A DNA stretch of 64,000 nucleotides from Streptococcus suis (GTDB lineage: Bacteria; Bacillota; Bacilli; Lactobacillales; Streptococcaceae): assembly GCF_016743335.1 (NCBI RefSeq), contig NZ_WCJE01000001.1:1-64000 (forward strand), given 5' to 3'. Each line of letters begins with the position of its first letter. The first letter of the stretch is position 1. Under the pieces are notes generated by a model. The model saw only the letters and a program-made list of their open reading frames with translations. It did not search any database and was not told where the DNA came from. The position numbers and the translations under genes are program-made. Shown one piece after another: positions 8,483-17,860 of this stretch.

Positions 8483-9718
8483 ATGACAAAATTAAATCGT
8501 GTAGTAGTGACAGGCTACGGTCTGACATCGCCAATTGGCAATACGCCAGAGGAATTCTGGGATAGCCTGGTCAATGGTAAGATTGGGATCGGAAAGATTA
8601 CCAAGTTTGATACCAGTGAATACTCGGTCCATAATGCTGCGGAAATCAAAGATTTTCCTTTTGCCAAATACTTCATTAAAAAAGATAGCAATCGCTATGA
8701 TAACTATTCCCTCTATGCTCTCTATGCGGCTCGTGAGGCAGTAACTAATGCTGGCCTGGATACAGAAGCGGTTGATAGTGATCGTTTTGGTGTTATCTTG
8801 TCAACTGGTATCGGTGGGATTTTGGAAATTGAAGAGCAGGTTGCTCGCATGAACGAAAAAGGACCAAAACGGATTCGTCCTATGGCACTTCCGAAGGCTT
8901 TGCCAAACATGGCGGCTGGAAATATTGCCATGCAGGTCGGTGCCAATGGTGTCTGCAAGTGTGTCATCACAGCCTGTGCTTCGTCAAATGATGCCTTAGG
9001 AGAAGCCTTCCGTGAAATCAAGTTTGGCTTCCAAGATGTCATGTTGGCAGGTGGAGCAGAGGCAGCCATTACTCCGTTTGCAATCGGTGGTTTCCAAGCT
9101 TTGACAGCTATGTCAACTACTGAGGATCCAGAACGTGCGTCTATTCCATTTGACAAAGACCGCAATGGTTTTGTCATGGGAGAAGGTGCTGCGGTCTTGG
9201 TCTTGGAAAATTTGGAGCACGCAGAAGCACGTGGGGCAACCATCTTGGCTGAAATCGTTGGTTATGGAAATACCTGCGATGCCCACCACATGACCTCTCC
9301 ACACCCAGAAGGTTTGGGTGCCATTAAAGCTATGAAGTTGGCCATTTCAGAAGCAGGTTTGGAGCCAGCTGACATTGACTACATCAATGCACACGGAACT
9401 TCGACACCGGCTAATGAAAAAGGGGAAAGTCAAGCTATCGTATCTGTCTTTGGCAAGAACACGCCAGTTTCTTCCACCAAGTCCTTCACGGGTCACTTGT
9501 TGGGGGCGGCGGGTGCCGTTGAAGCAGCGGCTGTTATTGAGGCTATGCGTCATTCTTACGCACCAAAGACAGCTGGTACGACAGAATTGTCTGACTACAT
9601 TGAGGCGGATGTTATCTTCGGTCAAGGTCGTGACATGGAAATCCGTCATGCCATTTCAAATACATTTGGCTTTGGTGGTCACAACTCGGTGATTGCCTTC
9701 AAGCGTTGGGAGGCTTAA
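8483..9718 (+). CDS. fabF: 3-oxoacyl-ACP synthase II
   Basis: FabF elongates acyl-ACP with malonyl-ACP. The 411-residue protein has the Cys-His-His triad: Cys in VITACASSNDALGEA (about 164), His in NAHGTSTPANE (about 302) and His in SFTGHLLGAAGAVEA (about 338). I chose ATG 8483 (MTKLNRVVVTGYG) because AGAGGTTTG precedes it; a start 9 codons upstream adds a non-homologous MCYFKRGLK. It follows the repeat at 8139-8422 and adjoins accB directly: accB's GTG starts immediately after its TAA. Confidence 0.96.
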   Translation: MTKLNRVVVTGYGLTSPIGNTPEEFWDSLVNGKIGIGKITKFDTSEYSVHNAAEIKDFPFAKYFIKKDSNRYDNYSLYALYAAREAVTNAGLDTEAVDSDRFGVILSTGIGGILEIEEQVARMNEKGPKRIRPMALPKALPNMAAGNIAMQVGANGVCKCVITACASSNDALGEAFREIKFGFQDVMLAGGAEAAITPFAIGGFQALTAMSTTEDPERASIPFDKDRNGFVMGEGAAVLVLENLEHAEARGATILAEIVGYGNTCDAHHMTSPHPEGLGAIKAMKLAISEAGLEPADIDYINAHGTSTPANEKGESQAIVSVFGKNTPVSSTKSFTGHLLGAAGAVEAAAVIEAMRHSYAPKTAGTTELSDYIEADVIFGQGRDMEIRHAISNTFGFGGHNSVIAFKRWEA

Positions 9719-10195
9719 GTGAATATTACAGAAATGAAGGACTTGATGAGTCAGTTTGACCAGTCAAGTTTGCGAGAATTTTCATATAGCAATGCTGGGG
9801 AAACCTTGCATTTCAGTAAAAACCAGCAGGCGACAGCGGCTCCGAGTCCAATCGTAGAAGCTCCGCTTGCTCCAGTAGTTGCAGCAAGTCCAGCCCCTGT
9901 ACAGGTAGTTGAAACGAGTGAGCAAGCTCCAGTAGAAGTTAGCTCAAGCTCTGTAGCAGAGGGTGCGGTAGTGGAAAGTCCACTTGTTGGTGTGGCCTAT
10001 TTGTCACCAGCTCCAGACAAGCCAGCATTTGTGACGGTTGGGGATACGGTCAAAAAAGGCCAGACCCTCATGATTATCGAGGCCATGAAGGTCATGAACG
10101 AAGTACCAGCAGACCGTGACGGCGTAGTTACAGAAATTTTGGTGGCCAACCAAGATGTTGTAGAATTTGGACAAGGATTGGTACGCATCAAATGA
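9719..10195 (+). CDS. accB: Biotin carboxyl carrier protein of acetyl-CoA carboxylase
   Basis: AccB carries carboxybiotin between AccC and AccAD. The 158-residue protein has an N-terminal [15 protein letters not shown] helix, an Ala/Pro/Val-rich flexible linker (residues about 40-85) and a C-terminal biotinyl domain with [11 protein letters not shown], whose Lys124 is the expected biotinylation site. The start is GTG at 9719, directly after the fabF stop, with the ribosome site GGGAGG inside the end of fabF. Its end overlaps the fabZ start by 4 bases. Confidence 0.95.
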   Translation: MNITEMKDLMSQFDQSSLREFSYSNAGETLHFSKNQQATAAPSPIVEAPLAPVVAASPAPVQVVETSEQAPVEVSSSSVAEGAVVESPLVGVAYLSPAPDKPAFVTVGDTVKKGQTLMIIEAMKVMNEVPADRDGVVTEILVANQDVVEFGQGLVRIK

Positions 10196-10614
10196 TTGAT
10201 ATTTTGAAAATTAAAGAGGCTCTTCCTCATCGCTATCCTATGCTCTTGGTCGATCGTGTCCTTGAAGTATCAGAAGATGAGATTGTCGCCCTTAAAAATG
10301 TGACCATTAACGAGCCCTTCTTCAACGGGCATTTCCCAGACTATCCTGTCATGCCAGGTGTTCTCATCATGGAGGCTTTGGCACAAACCGCAGGTGTCTT
10401 GGAGTTGTCCAAGGAAGAAAACAAGGGCAAGCTGGTCTTTTATGCCGGCATGGACAAGGTCAAATTTAAGAAGCAAGTTGTACCTGGTGACCAGTTGATC
10501 ATGACAGCTAAATTTGTCAAACGCCGTGGAACCATTGCGGTCGTTGAGGCAAAGGCAGAGGTGGACGGAAAACTGGCTGCGTCGGGGGTGTTGACTTTTG
10601 CTATTGGAAAATAA
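10192..10614 (+). CDS. fabZ: 3-hydroxyacyl-ACP dehydratase
   Basis: FabZ removes water from 3-hydroxyacyl-ACP. The 140-residue hot-dog-fold protein has [15 protein letters not shown] at the N-terminus and the active-site helix [20 protein letters not shown], with His about 45 and Glu about 59. The ATG overlaps the accB stop (ATGA). Its own TAA stop shares its last A with the first base of a BOX element. Confidence 0.96.
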   Translation: MIDILKIKEALPHRYPMLLVDRVLEVSEDEIVALKNVTINEPFFNGHFPDYPVMPGVLIMEALAQTAGVLELSKEENKGKLVFYAGMDKVKFKKQVVPGDQLIMTAKFVKRRGTIAVVEAKAEVDGKLAASGVLTFAIGK

Positions 10615-10821
10615 TACTCTTCGAAAATCAAACTCAGCCGTTGTTGACTTGATTTGATGAGTGTCAAGCTCCAGTGGAGCTTGACAGCCTGCTACCATAA
10701 GATAAGAAAGTAGCAGGAGTATATCTGCTTTTGGAGAAACGAACTTCGTTCGCTCTATCTCCAACCTCCAAAGGTTTCCCAAACCTTTGGAGCTAGCCTG
10801 ATTTTGATTTTCATTGAGTAT
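10614..10821 (+). repeat. BOX-type repeat between fabZ and accC
   Basis: It has the ends ATACTCTTCGAAAATCAAA and GATTTTCATTGAGTAT. The middle contains hairpins such as CAAGCTCCAGTGGAGCTTG and CCAAAGGTTT with AAACCTTTGG. Copies lie at 21-114 (short) and 60067-60274. The first base of the element is the last base of the fabZ stop codon. Nothing else is visible between it and accC apart from a ribosome site. Confidence 0.75.
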
Positions 10822-10907
10822 GAATCGGTCCGTTATTTTGCAAACTAGTTAAGGGCTGAGCTTGTGATAAACAATTATTCTATGTTAAAAAGGAGATAGG
10901 ATTCATC

Positions 10908-12275
10908 ATGTTTGAGAAGATTTTGATTGCCAATCGTGGTGAGATTGCGGTGCGGATTATTCGTGCGGCCAGGGAGCTGGGGATTGCGACGGTGGCTGTC
11001 TATTCAGAGGCTGACAAGGAAGCCCTCCACACCATGTTGGCAGATGAGGCTATCTGTATCGGACCTGCCCGTTCGACAGACTCCTATCTCAATATGCAGG
11101 CGGTCATCTCGGCGGCTGTTGTGACGGGTGCCCAGGCCATTCATCCCGGTTTTGGATTTTTGAGTGAAAACTCCAAATTCGCCACCCTCTGTGAAGAAGT
11201 TGGTATCAAGTTTATCGGACCTTCTGGGACGGTCATGGATACCATGGGCGATAAAATCAATGCTCGGACGGAGATGATTAAGGCTCAAGTGCCTGTCATT
11301 CCAGGCTCAGACGGTGAGGTTTTGACCAGCCAAGAAGCCCTTGAAATCGCTGAAAAGATTGGCTACCCTGTCATGCTTAAGGCATCGGCAGGTGGAGGCG
11401 GGAAGGGGATTCGTAAGGTGGAAAAAGCTGAAGACCTAGTGTCAGCCTTTGAATCGGCTTCCAGCGAAGCCAAGGCAGCTTTTGGCAACGGTGCCATGTA
11501 TATGGAGCGTGTCGTCTATCCAGCCCGCCACATCGAAGTACAGATTTTAGCAGACCAACAGGGTCATGTCATTCATCTGGGAGAACGGGACTGTTCCCTT
11601 CAACGCAACAACCAGAAGGTCTTGGAAGAAGCTCCGTCTATTGCTATCGGCCAGACCATGCGGGACCGTATCGGTCAAGCAGCGGTGCGGGCTGCCCAGT
11701 CAGTTGGCTATGAAAATGCAGGGACCATTGAGTTCCTTTTGGACGAAGCCAAGGGCGAATTTTACTTCATGGAAATGAACACACGGGTGCAGGTGGAACA
11801 TCCAGTTACCGAATTTGTCACCGGTGTGGATATTGTCAAGGAGCAAATCAAGATCGCGGCTGGTCAGGAACTCAGCGTCCGCCAAGAAGATGTGCGGATT
11901 ACAGGCCATGCTATTGAATGCCGTATCAATGCTGAAAATCCAGCCTTCAACTTCGCCCCAAGTCCAGGTAAGATTTCCAATCTCTACCTGCCAAGTGGTG
12001 GCGTTGGTTTGCGTGTAGATTCTGCAGTTTATCCAGGCTACACCATTCCGCCTTATTACGATTCCATGATTGCCAAGGTTATCGTGCATGGGGAAAATCG
12101 TTTTGAAGCCCTGATGAAGATGCAACGAGCTCTCTACGAATTGGAAATTGACGGAGTGGTGACCAATACCGACTTCCAGCTGGACTTGATTTCCGACAAG
12201 CGAGTGGTGGCTGGTGATTACGACACTGCCTATCTTATGGAAGAATTTTTACCCCGCTATCAAGCAGAATTATAG
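10908..12275 (+). CDS. accC: Biotin carboxylase subunit of acetyl-CoA carboxylase
   Basis: AccC carboxylates the biotin of AccB using ATP and bicarbonate. The 455-residue protein starts MFEKILIANRGEIAVRIIRA. It has the ATP-grasp glycine loop KASAGGGGKGIRKV (about 159-172), ERDCSLQRNNQKVLEEAPS and the metal/biotin site MEMNTRVQVEHPVTE (about 287-301). Length and motifs are standard. The ribosome site is AAAAGGAGATAGG. The TAG stop codon overlaps the first two bases (AG) of a MITE-like element that separates it from accD. Confidence 0.96.
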   Translation: MFEKILIANRGEIAVRIIRAARELGIATVAVYSEADKEALHTMLADEAICIGPARSTDSYLNMQAVISAAVVTGAQAIHPGFGFLSENSKFATLCEEVGIKFIGPSGTVMDTMGDKINARTEMIKAQVPVIPGSDGEVLTSQEALEIAEKIGYPVMLKASAGGGGKGIRKVEKAEDLVSAFESASSEAKAAFGNGAMYMERVVYPARHIEVQILADQQGHVIHLGERDCSLQRNNQKVLEEAPSIAIGQTMRDRIGQAAVRAAQSVGYENAGTIEFLLDEAKGEFYFMEMNTRVQVEHPVTEFVTGVDIVKEQIKIAAGQELSVRQEDVRITGHAIECRINAENPAFNFAPSPGKISNLYLPSGGVGLRVDSAVYPGYTIPPYYDSMIAKVIVHGENRFEALMKMQRALYELEIDGVVTNTDFQLDLISDKRVVAGDYDTAYLMEEFLPRYQAEL

Positions 12276-12483
12276 TCTTTTAGTTTACTTTTAGTACTAG
12301 CTTCAAAGGTTCGGGGAACCTTTGAAGGTTGGAGATGAAACAAACGAAGTTTGTGTCAACAGCTGCAGGCTGTACTGGAGTACGGCAAAGCGATTTCAAA
12401 CAATCCAGTGGAGTGTTTGAAGTTGGAAATAAGGAAACGAAGTTTCCTCTTACGTCGAAGTAATAAAAGAAAAACTAAATGAC
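12274..12483. repeat. MITE-like intergenic element (copy 2, 210 bp)
   Basis: It begins AGTCTTTTAGTTTACTTTTA and ends in TAATAAAAGAAAAACTAAATGAC, imperfect inverted repeats shared with 8139-8422 and 54788-54886. Internal hairpins include CTTCAAAGGTTC and GAACCTTTGAAG, and GAAACGAAGTTTC. It starts inside the accC stop codon and ends 27 bases before accD. It encodes no protein. Confidence 0.6.
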
Positions 12484-12501
12484 GATAAAAAAGTAAACTA
12501 G

Positions 12502-14139
<1,638 letters not shown>

Positions 14140-14147
<8 letters not shown>

Positions 14148-14167
14148 GAAGACCTAGTATTTTTTTG
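14140..14167 (+). terminator. Terminator of the fab/acc cluster
   Basis: AATACTAGG and CCTAGTATT pair around AAGA and are followed by a run of T. The accA TAG stop is part of the ascending arm. Confidence 0.85.
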
Positions 14168-14210
14168 ATAGATTTGATACAATGGATAAAATAATTTCAG
14201 GAGGTTTTCC

Positions 14211-14690
14211 ATGTTAGTAAAAGCAGATCTATCAAACGCAGAAGAATTGCTACCTATTCAGCACCGAGCATTTGCGGCTTTATATGAAACCTATCAGGAC
14301 CAGTACAACCCAGCCATTGAAACCATGGACTATTTCCAGTCACGCTTTGCACGACCAAATTGCAGCTACTACAAGATTGTCGAGGAAGGGCACACAGTCG
14401 GACTAGTACGAACAACGGTCGCTGAAGATGCTGACCAGGGCTAGGGCTGGCTAGGCTTGATTGGCATTGATCCAGACCATAGGGGAAAAGGCCATGGTCA
14501 TAAGGCTATGTTAGAGTTAGAACAACTTTATCCAACGGTTAAGAGGTGGGTGCTCTGCACGGTCTTACAGGAAGCAAAGTTAGTTACTTTCTATGAGAGT
14601 CTAGGCTACAAGGTCATTAAAACCGAGCCTGAGCAGGAGGATATGGATATGGTCTATATGGAGAAGTGGATAGGAGATTCAGATGCTTGA
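14211..14690 (+). pseudogene. GNAT-family N-acetyltransferase, interrupted by an in-frame amber codon
   Basis: The frame encodes a GNAT acetyltransferase of about 159 residues. The acetyl-CoA loop is DPDHRGKGHGHKAMLELE (R/QxxGxG) and the C-terminal part is LVTFYESLGYKV. A TAG at 14442-14444 follows residue 77, between YKIVEEGHTVGLVRTTVAEDADQG and GWLGLIGIDP. The local sequence GGCTAGGGCTGG contains a repeated AGGGCT, so a 6-base duplication could have introduced the stop; a substitution is also possible. The start has a strong ribosome site (CAGGAGG). The downstream half has an acetyl-CoA site but lacks the N-terminal strands. A sequencing error cannot be excluded. Confidence 0.85.
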
Positions 14691-15315
14691 ACAGTGTCGC
14701 AGATACCTGGATTATCAAGGAGTTCATTATTGCAAGCCTGAAAAAGCAGGAGCTTCGGCAAGCGACATGACAGCCTTAAGAAGCTTAGCACAGGCAGCAC
14801 GTAAGGAGTTTCAGACATTAAGTTTAGCCTTAGCTGAGCAAGTCGGTCCCTTGGTGCCAGAGAGAGTCAGTCAATGGATGAACCAAGCCCAGATTTGCAG
14901 ACCGCATTTTTGGACCTATTACCGCCTTCCCTCTGCTAGTCCATCGGCCCCAGCTTTCGCCATTCGTCTGTATGGTAAGGGAGTTGAAGCGGGGATTTCA
15001 GTAGAAGTTAGCTTCATTGAGCGAAAGAAGGTAGAGACCTCTCTGCTTCAGCAAAACCGTGTGCTGAACTGTCCGATTCAGGCACCGCTTTATTACTGGG
15101 TACAGGAGGGACAGGTATTTTATCGCCTGGATGGAACGGAGGAGAATAGGCAGATTTTACTAGAAGCTGTTGAAGCAGAGCGGGTTCGAAAAGTACTGGT
15201 CAAATATGACGTACCATTTGAAACGGTTGAGTCCGAAGAGGAACTGCTGGAACGCTTGATTCAGGGCTTTTCTCTACTAGAACCCTACTTGAAGATAACA
15301 CACCCCGCTGAATAA
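14683..15315 (+). CDS. Conserved protein of unknown function, about 210 residues
   Basis: This cytosolic protein starts MLEQCRRYLDYQGVHYCK and overlaps the end of the GNAT pseudogene frame by 8 bases, which suggests co-transcription. It has no signal peptide, membrane segment or clear catalytic motif. Notable segments are RPHFWTYYRLP, FAIRLYGKGVEAGISVEVSFIERK and a C-terminal acidic LLERLIQGFSLLEPYLKI. The overall look resembles the HI_0552-type family (annotated in some databases as a glucose-6-phosphate dehydrogenase-like family on weak grounds), but I only recall this resemblance and cannot confirm it. A double hairpin terminator follows. The function should be treated as unknown. Confidence 0.75.
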   Translation: MLEQCRRYLDYQGVHYCKPEKAGASASDMTALRSLAQAARKEFQTLSLALAEQVGPLVPERVSQWMNQAQICRPHFWTYYRLPSASPSAPAFAIRLYGKGVEAGISVEVSFIERKKVETSLLQQNRVLNCPIQAPLYYWVQEGQVFYRLDGTEENRQILLEAVEAERVRKVLVKYDVPFETVESEEELLERLIQGFSLLEPYLKITHPAE

Positions 15316-15360
15316 TCAGTGGGGTGATGGCAACAAACATCGTAAGGGTGTTTGTTTTTT
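15301..15360 (+). terminator. Tandem hairpins with T run
   Basis: A first hairpin pairs CACCCC with GGGGTG (15301-15326). A second pairs AACAAACA with TGTTTGTT (15332-15356) and ends in a T run. Together they end the GNAT/unknown-protein transcript. Confidence 0.75.
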
Positions 15361-15492
15361 AGTGTATATTGACAAATTCATTGAACTTTTGTAAAATTGT
15401 ATCACAACAACAGAACAGCTTGATTGACATTACGTGAAATCCTATAATAGATTGAAGGCACTCTATATGATGGAGCGGAAGAGGAGAAGAGT

Positions 15493-16158
15493 ATGGAGAA
15501 ACTAAGTCAAGGTTTGGAATGGATTGGTCGGAAGATTTGGTTATTATTAAGGATTTTTGGTCTCTTAGTGCTTGCTGTCCTTCCAAATCTGATTTTGGAA
15601 GAGTCCAAGTCACAAACTGCCTTGGTAATGGCTGGACTGGTGACACTGGGTCTTCTGGTCTTTTTCTGGTGGCGGGCTGAGAAAAATAATCTACCAGTCT
15701 GGGACAAAAACGTTCTTTCTTGGGACGGTCTGGCAATAGTCATACTAGCCTTTGCTACCATGCAACTGACAGATATGCTTGGTTTCTATTTGTTGGAATT
15801 GCAGGGGGCTACAACGACAGCTAACGACGCCTCCATCATCGAATCTTTGAAGGGAGTTCCTTTTGGGCTGGCACTCTTGACAACAGCATTTTTGCCAGCA
15901 ATTGCAGAAGAGATTATATTGCGGGGTTATTTCTTTAAGAAATTGTTTGGGTCGCAAGCAGTTGTTGGAATCATTGTTTCAAGCCTGCTTTTCGGAGCCC
16001 TTCATGGACCGACCGATCTTGCCTCTTGGCTGATTTATGGAGGTAGCGGTCTTATCTTTTGTGTTCTCTATCATAAGACGGGCTACTTGATTTATCCTAT
16101 TGCTGTTCATTTTATCAATAATGCCTGGTCGGTAGTGGCACTCTACTATTTTCAATAA
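15493..16158 (+). CDS. CPBP-family intramembrane glutamic protease
   Basis: The 221-residue membrane protein belongs to the CPBP (Abi) family of CAAX-type proteases. Diagnostic motifs are EEIILRGYFFKK (about residues 139-150), FGALHG (about 172) and HFINNAW near the C-terminus; they supply the glutamate and histidines of the active site. Several hydrophobic segments flank them. In Gram-positive bacteria such proteins act in bacteriocin self-immunity, surface protein processing or signalling, but no bacteriocin genes are visible here, so the substrate is unknown. The ribosome site GAGGAGAAGAGT precedes the ATG. It is a single gene between two terminators and borders the restriction island. Confidence 0.88.
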   Translation: MEKLSQGLEWIGRKIWLLLRIFGLLVLAVLPNLILEESKSQTALVMAGLVTLGLLVFFWWRAEKNNLPVWDKNVLSWDGLAIVILAFATMQLTDMLGFYLLELQGATTTANDASIIESLKGVPFGLALLTTAFLPAIAEEIILRGYFFKKLFGSQAVVGIIVSSLLFGALHGPTDLASWLIYGGSGLIFCVLYHKTGYLIYPIAVHFINNAWSVVALYYFQ

Positions 16159-16163
16159 GCAAC

Positions 16164-16196
16164 AGAAAAGACGATTCCAAGTGGAGTCGTCTTTTG
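16164..16196. terminator. Bidirectional terminator between the CPBP and recombinase genes
   Basis: AAAAGACGATTCCA and TGGAGTCGTCTTTT form a long hairpin with A and T runs at its sides. It can end both the CPBP gene (plus) and the convergent recombinase gene (minus). Confidence 0.75.
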
Positions 16197-16237
16197 CTAT
16201 TGTCAGTACAAGCCTTGTCACGATAGAGATAGGAATG

Positions 16238-17164
16238 TCAACAAAGTCCTGATAGTGACCGCATAATTAAATCAACATCTTGGTTTTCCAACTCACGAAT
16301 GATATGAAGATAGGTTTTTTGGGTCGTTGTTATGCTTGCATGACCAAGTCGTCTAGCAACACTTGCGATAGAAACCCCGGCAAATAATAAAATAGATGCA
16401 TGGGTGTGTCGCAGGGCGTGAATGGTGATGACAGGAAGATTTGCACTTAGGCAACGCTTTTCAAGAATGGCATTGATGGTAGAGTTGTAAATCCGCTCTT
16501 TCTTCACGAAAAGTAGGTCATCGGGTTGGGTGTGCTGCAATAAGTTGGCGAATTGGGTGCTGGTTTGCCAGTCGAGTTGGATTTTTCGAATTGAAGATTT
16601 ATTTTTTGTAGGTAAAAATCCGCCGTCTCCTTTATAATTCCATGTTTTATCAATGGTCAATAGCTGTCTATGAAAATCAAAATCTTGAGTAGTGAGAGCA
16701 AGGGCTTCTGAGAATCGAATACCTGTTTTAGCAATTAATAAGATGAGCCAATCCCAATTCAGCTCCTCTCCGAGACGTAATTCTTGTATCAACTGATGAA
16801 GCTCAAATTGGTTGAGGTATTTTGTCTTTTTCTTTCGAGGAAGTCTTCCTTTGATAATCACCTTACGTGTCGGGTCTCGTTCAATAATTCCTTCATCTAC
16901 AGCATCTAAAATAGCTCCTTTCAACTGGTGATGAAAATCCATGGTTGTCTGTCGTTCATGTGTTTTAGCATAGCTGTTAATCAATTCTTGGTAACGAACC
17001 CGATTCAAATCTTCCAACAACAGACTAGGAGCTAGTCTGATAAGCCACTGCAATGTCATTCTATATTTCTTGAGAGTGACTTCTCGAATGGCTCCTTCCT
17101 TGTAAATCCGTAGCCAATTTGCATAATAGTGATGGAAAAGCTGTTTTTCTTTTGATAAGTTCAT
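16238..17164 (-). CDS. Tyrosine recombinase / integrase of the restriction island
   Basis: The 308-residue protein is a phage-integrase-family recombinase. It has an N-terminal core-binding domain (LFHHYYANWLRIYKEG onward) and a catalytic domain with the conserved residues Arg150 (TGIRFSEAL), His249 and Arg252 (HALRHTHAS), His275 (RRLGHASITTT) and nucleophile Tyr285 (KTYLHI). The ATG at 17164 has a perfect AGGAGGT ribosome site. It is transcribed away from the hsd genes. No other phage gene is present and no attachment-site duplication was found, so I infer that it serves the hsd locus, as recombinases beside shuffling hsdS genes do in Streptococcus. Its target sites are unknown. Confidence 0.9.
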   Translation of the reverse strand: MNLSKEKQLFHHYYANWLRIYKEGAIREVTLKKYRMTLQWLIRLAPSLLLEDLNRVRYQELINSYAKTHERQTTMDFHHQLKGAILDAVDEGIIERDPTRKVIIKGRLPRKKKTKYLNQFELHQLIQELRLGEELNWDWLILLIAKTGIRFSEALALTTQDFDFHRQLLTIDKTWNYKGDGGFLPTKNKSSIRKIQLDWQTSTQFANLLQHTQPDDLLFVKKERIYNSTINAILEKRCLSANLPVITIHALRHTHASILLFAGVSIASVARRLGHASITTTQKTYLHIIRELENQDVDLIMRSLSGLC

Positions 17165-17180
17165 GGCAGAACCTCCTTTT

Positions 17181-17234
17181 TAATTTTTAAAAATTACATA
17201 ATTTATTGACAGATTTCCGAGGAGATGCTATACT
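17181..17234 (+). promoter_or_regulatory. hsd promoter and palindrome between recombinase and hsd genes
   Basis: TTGACA (17206-17211) and TATACT (17229-17234) are 17 bases apart and should drive the S-like/hsdR genes. A perfect 16-base palindrome, TAATTTTTAAAAATTA, lies at 17181-17196, between this promoter and the divergent recombinase start. It may be an operator or a recombinase core site. Confidence 0.6.
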
Positions 17235-17284
17235 TATTTTAGCGAAAAAATGTAATTATGAAAAATTTCAAAGAAAGGAAAATT

Positions 17285-17860
17285 ATGAAACTAGAAGAAT
17301 TGGCTCACTTTACGGGAGGTAGTTTACAGGTTCGCTTGGATACTACCAGCTGGGAAGATGCTAGAGACTATATCCTCTACAATCAGCAACATCATCAATT
17401 GGATGGTTATGAGGTGATAGAAGAAGTGATAGATAGTCGGACCGTGACGACAGATAGAGAAGTGACCTTGCTCGAGGAGGGAGACTTACTCTTTAGTTTA
17501 CTATCGGGGAAGGCTGTTTTAGTGAGAGCGGAGCACGCAGGCTTACTCTATACCCAGAACTATATCAAAATTGAGCCCATTGCAAAGCTGGATAAGGTCT
17601 TCTTGCTGTATCTGATCAATGAATCCTCGGCTATTAGACGGCAGTTTTACCAAAGCTTACAGGGGAGTGAGGTAATGAAATATACAGTCAAGCAACTGAA
17701 AAGTTTACAGCTAGGCGCCTTGCCTCCTTTAGATAGTCAGCAGAAACTAGGAAAGATTTATTTAGATGGATTAGTCTTACGGCAGAAGCGGCAAGCTTAT
17801 GCGCAAGGAGATTTTTTACGGCTAACATATTTGTTAAAGGAGGTTTACGCACATGAATGA
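17285..17860 (+). CDS. Small HsdS-like protein (single recognition-domain type)
   Basis: The 191-residue protein resembles one half of a type I specificity subunit. A recognition-domain-like region ends in SEVMKYTVKQLKSLQLGALPPLDSQQKLGKIYLDGLVLRQKRQAYA, which has the form of the HsdS conserved helix (PL..Q..LG..Y...L) seen after each recognition domain. I chose ATG 17285 because AAAGGAAA precedes it; ATG 17258 has no ribosome site. The gene overlaps hsdR by 8 bases, so it is translated with hsdR. It has no second domain and its sequence is unlike the recognition domain of the main hsdS. It could be a half-subunit, a regulator or a remnant. Confidence in the HsdS relationship is moderate. Confidence 0.65.
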   Translation: MKLEELAHFTGGSLQVRLDTTSWEDARDYILYNQQHHQLDGYEVIEEVIDSRTVTTDREVTLLEEGDLLFSLLSGKAVLVRAEHAGLLYTQNYIKIEPIAKLDKVFLLYLINESSAIRRQFYQSLQGSEVMKYTVKQLKSLQLGALPPLDSQQKLGKIYLDGLVLRQKRQAYAQGDFLRLTYLLKEVYAHE

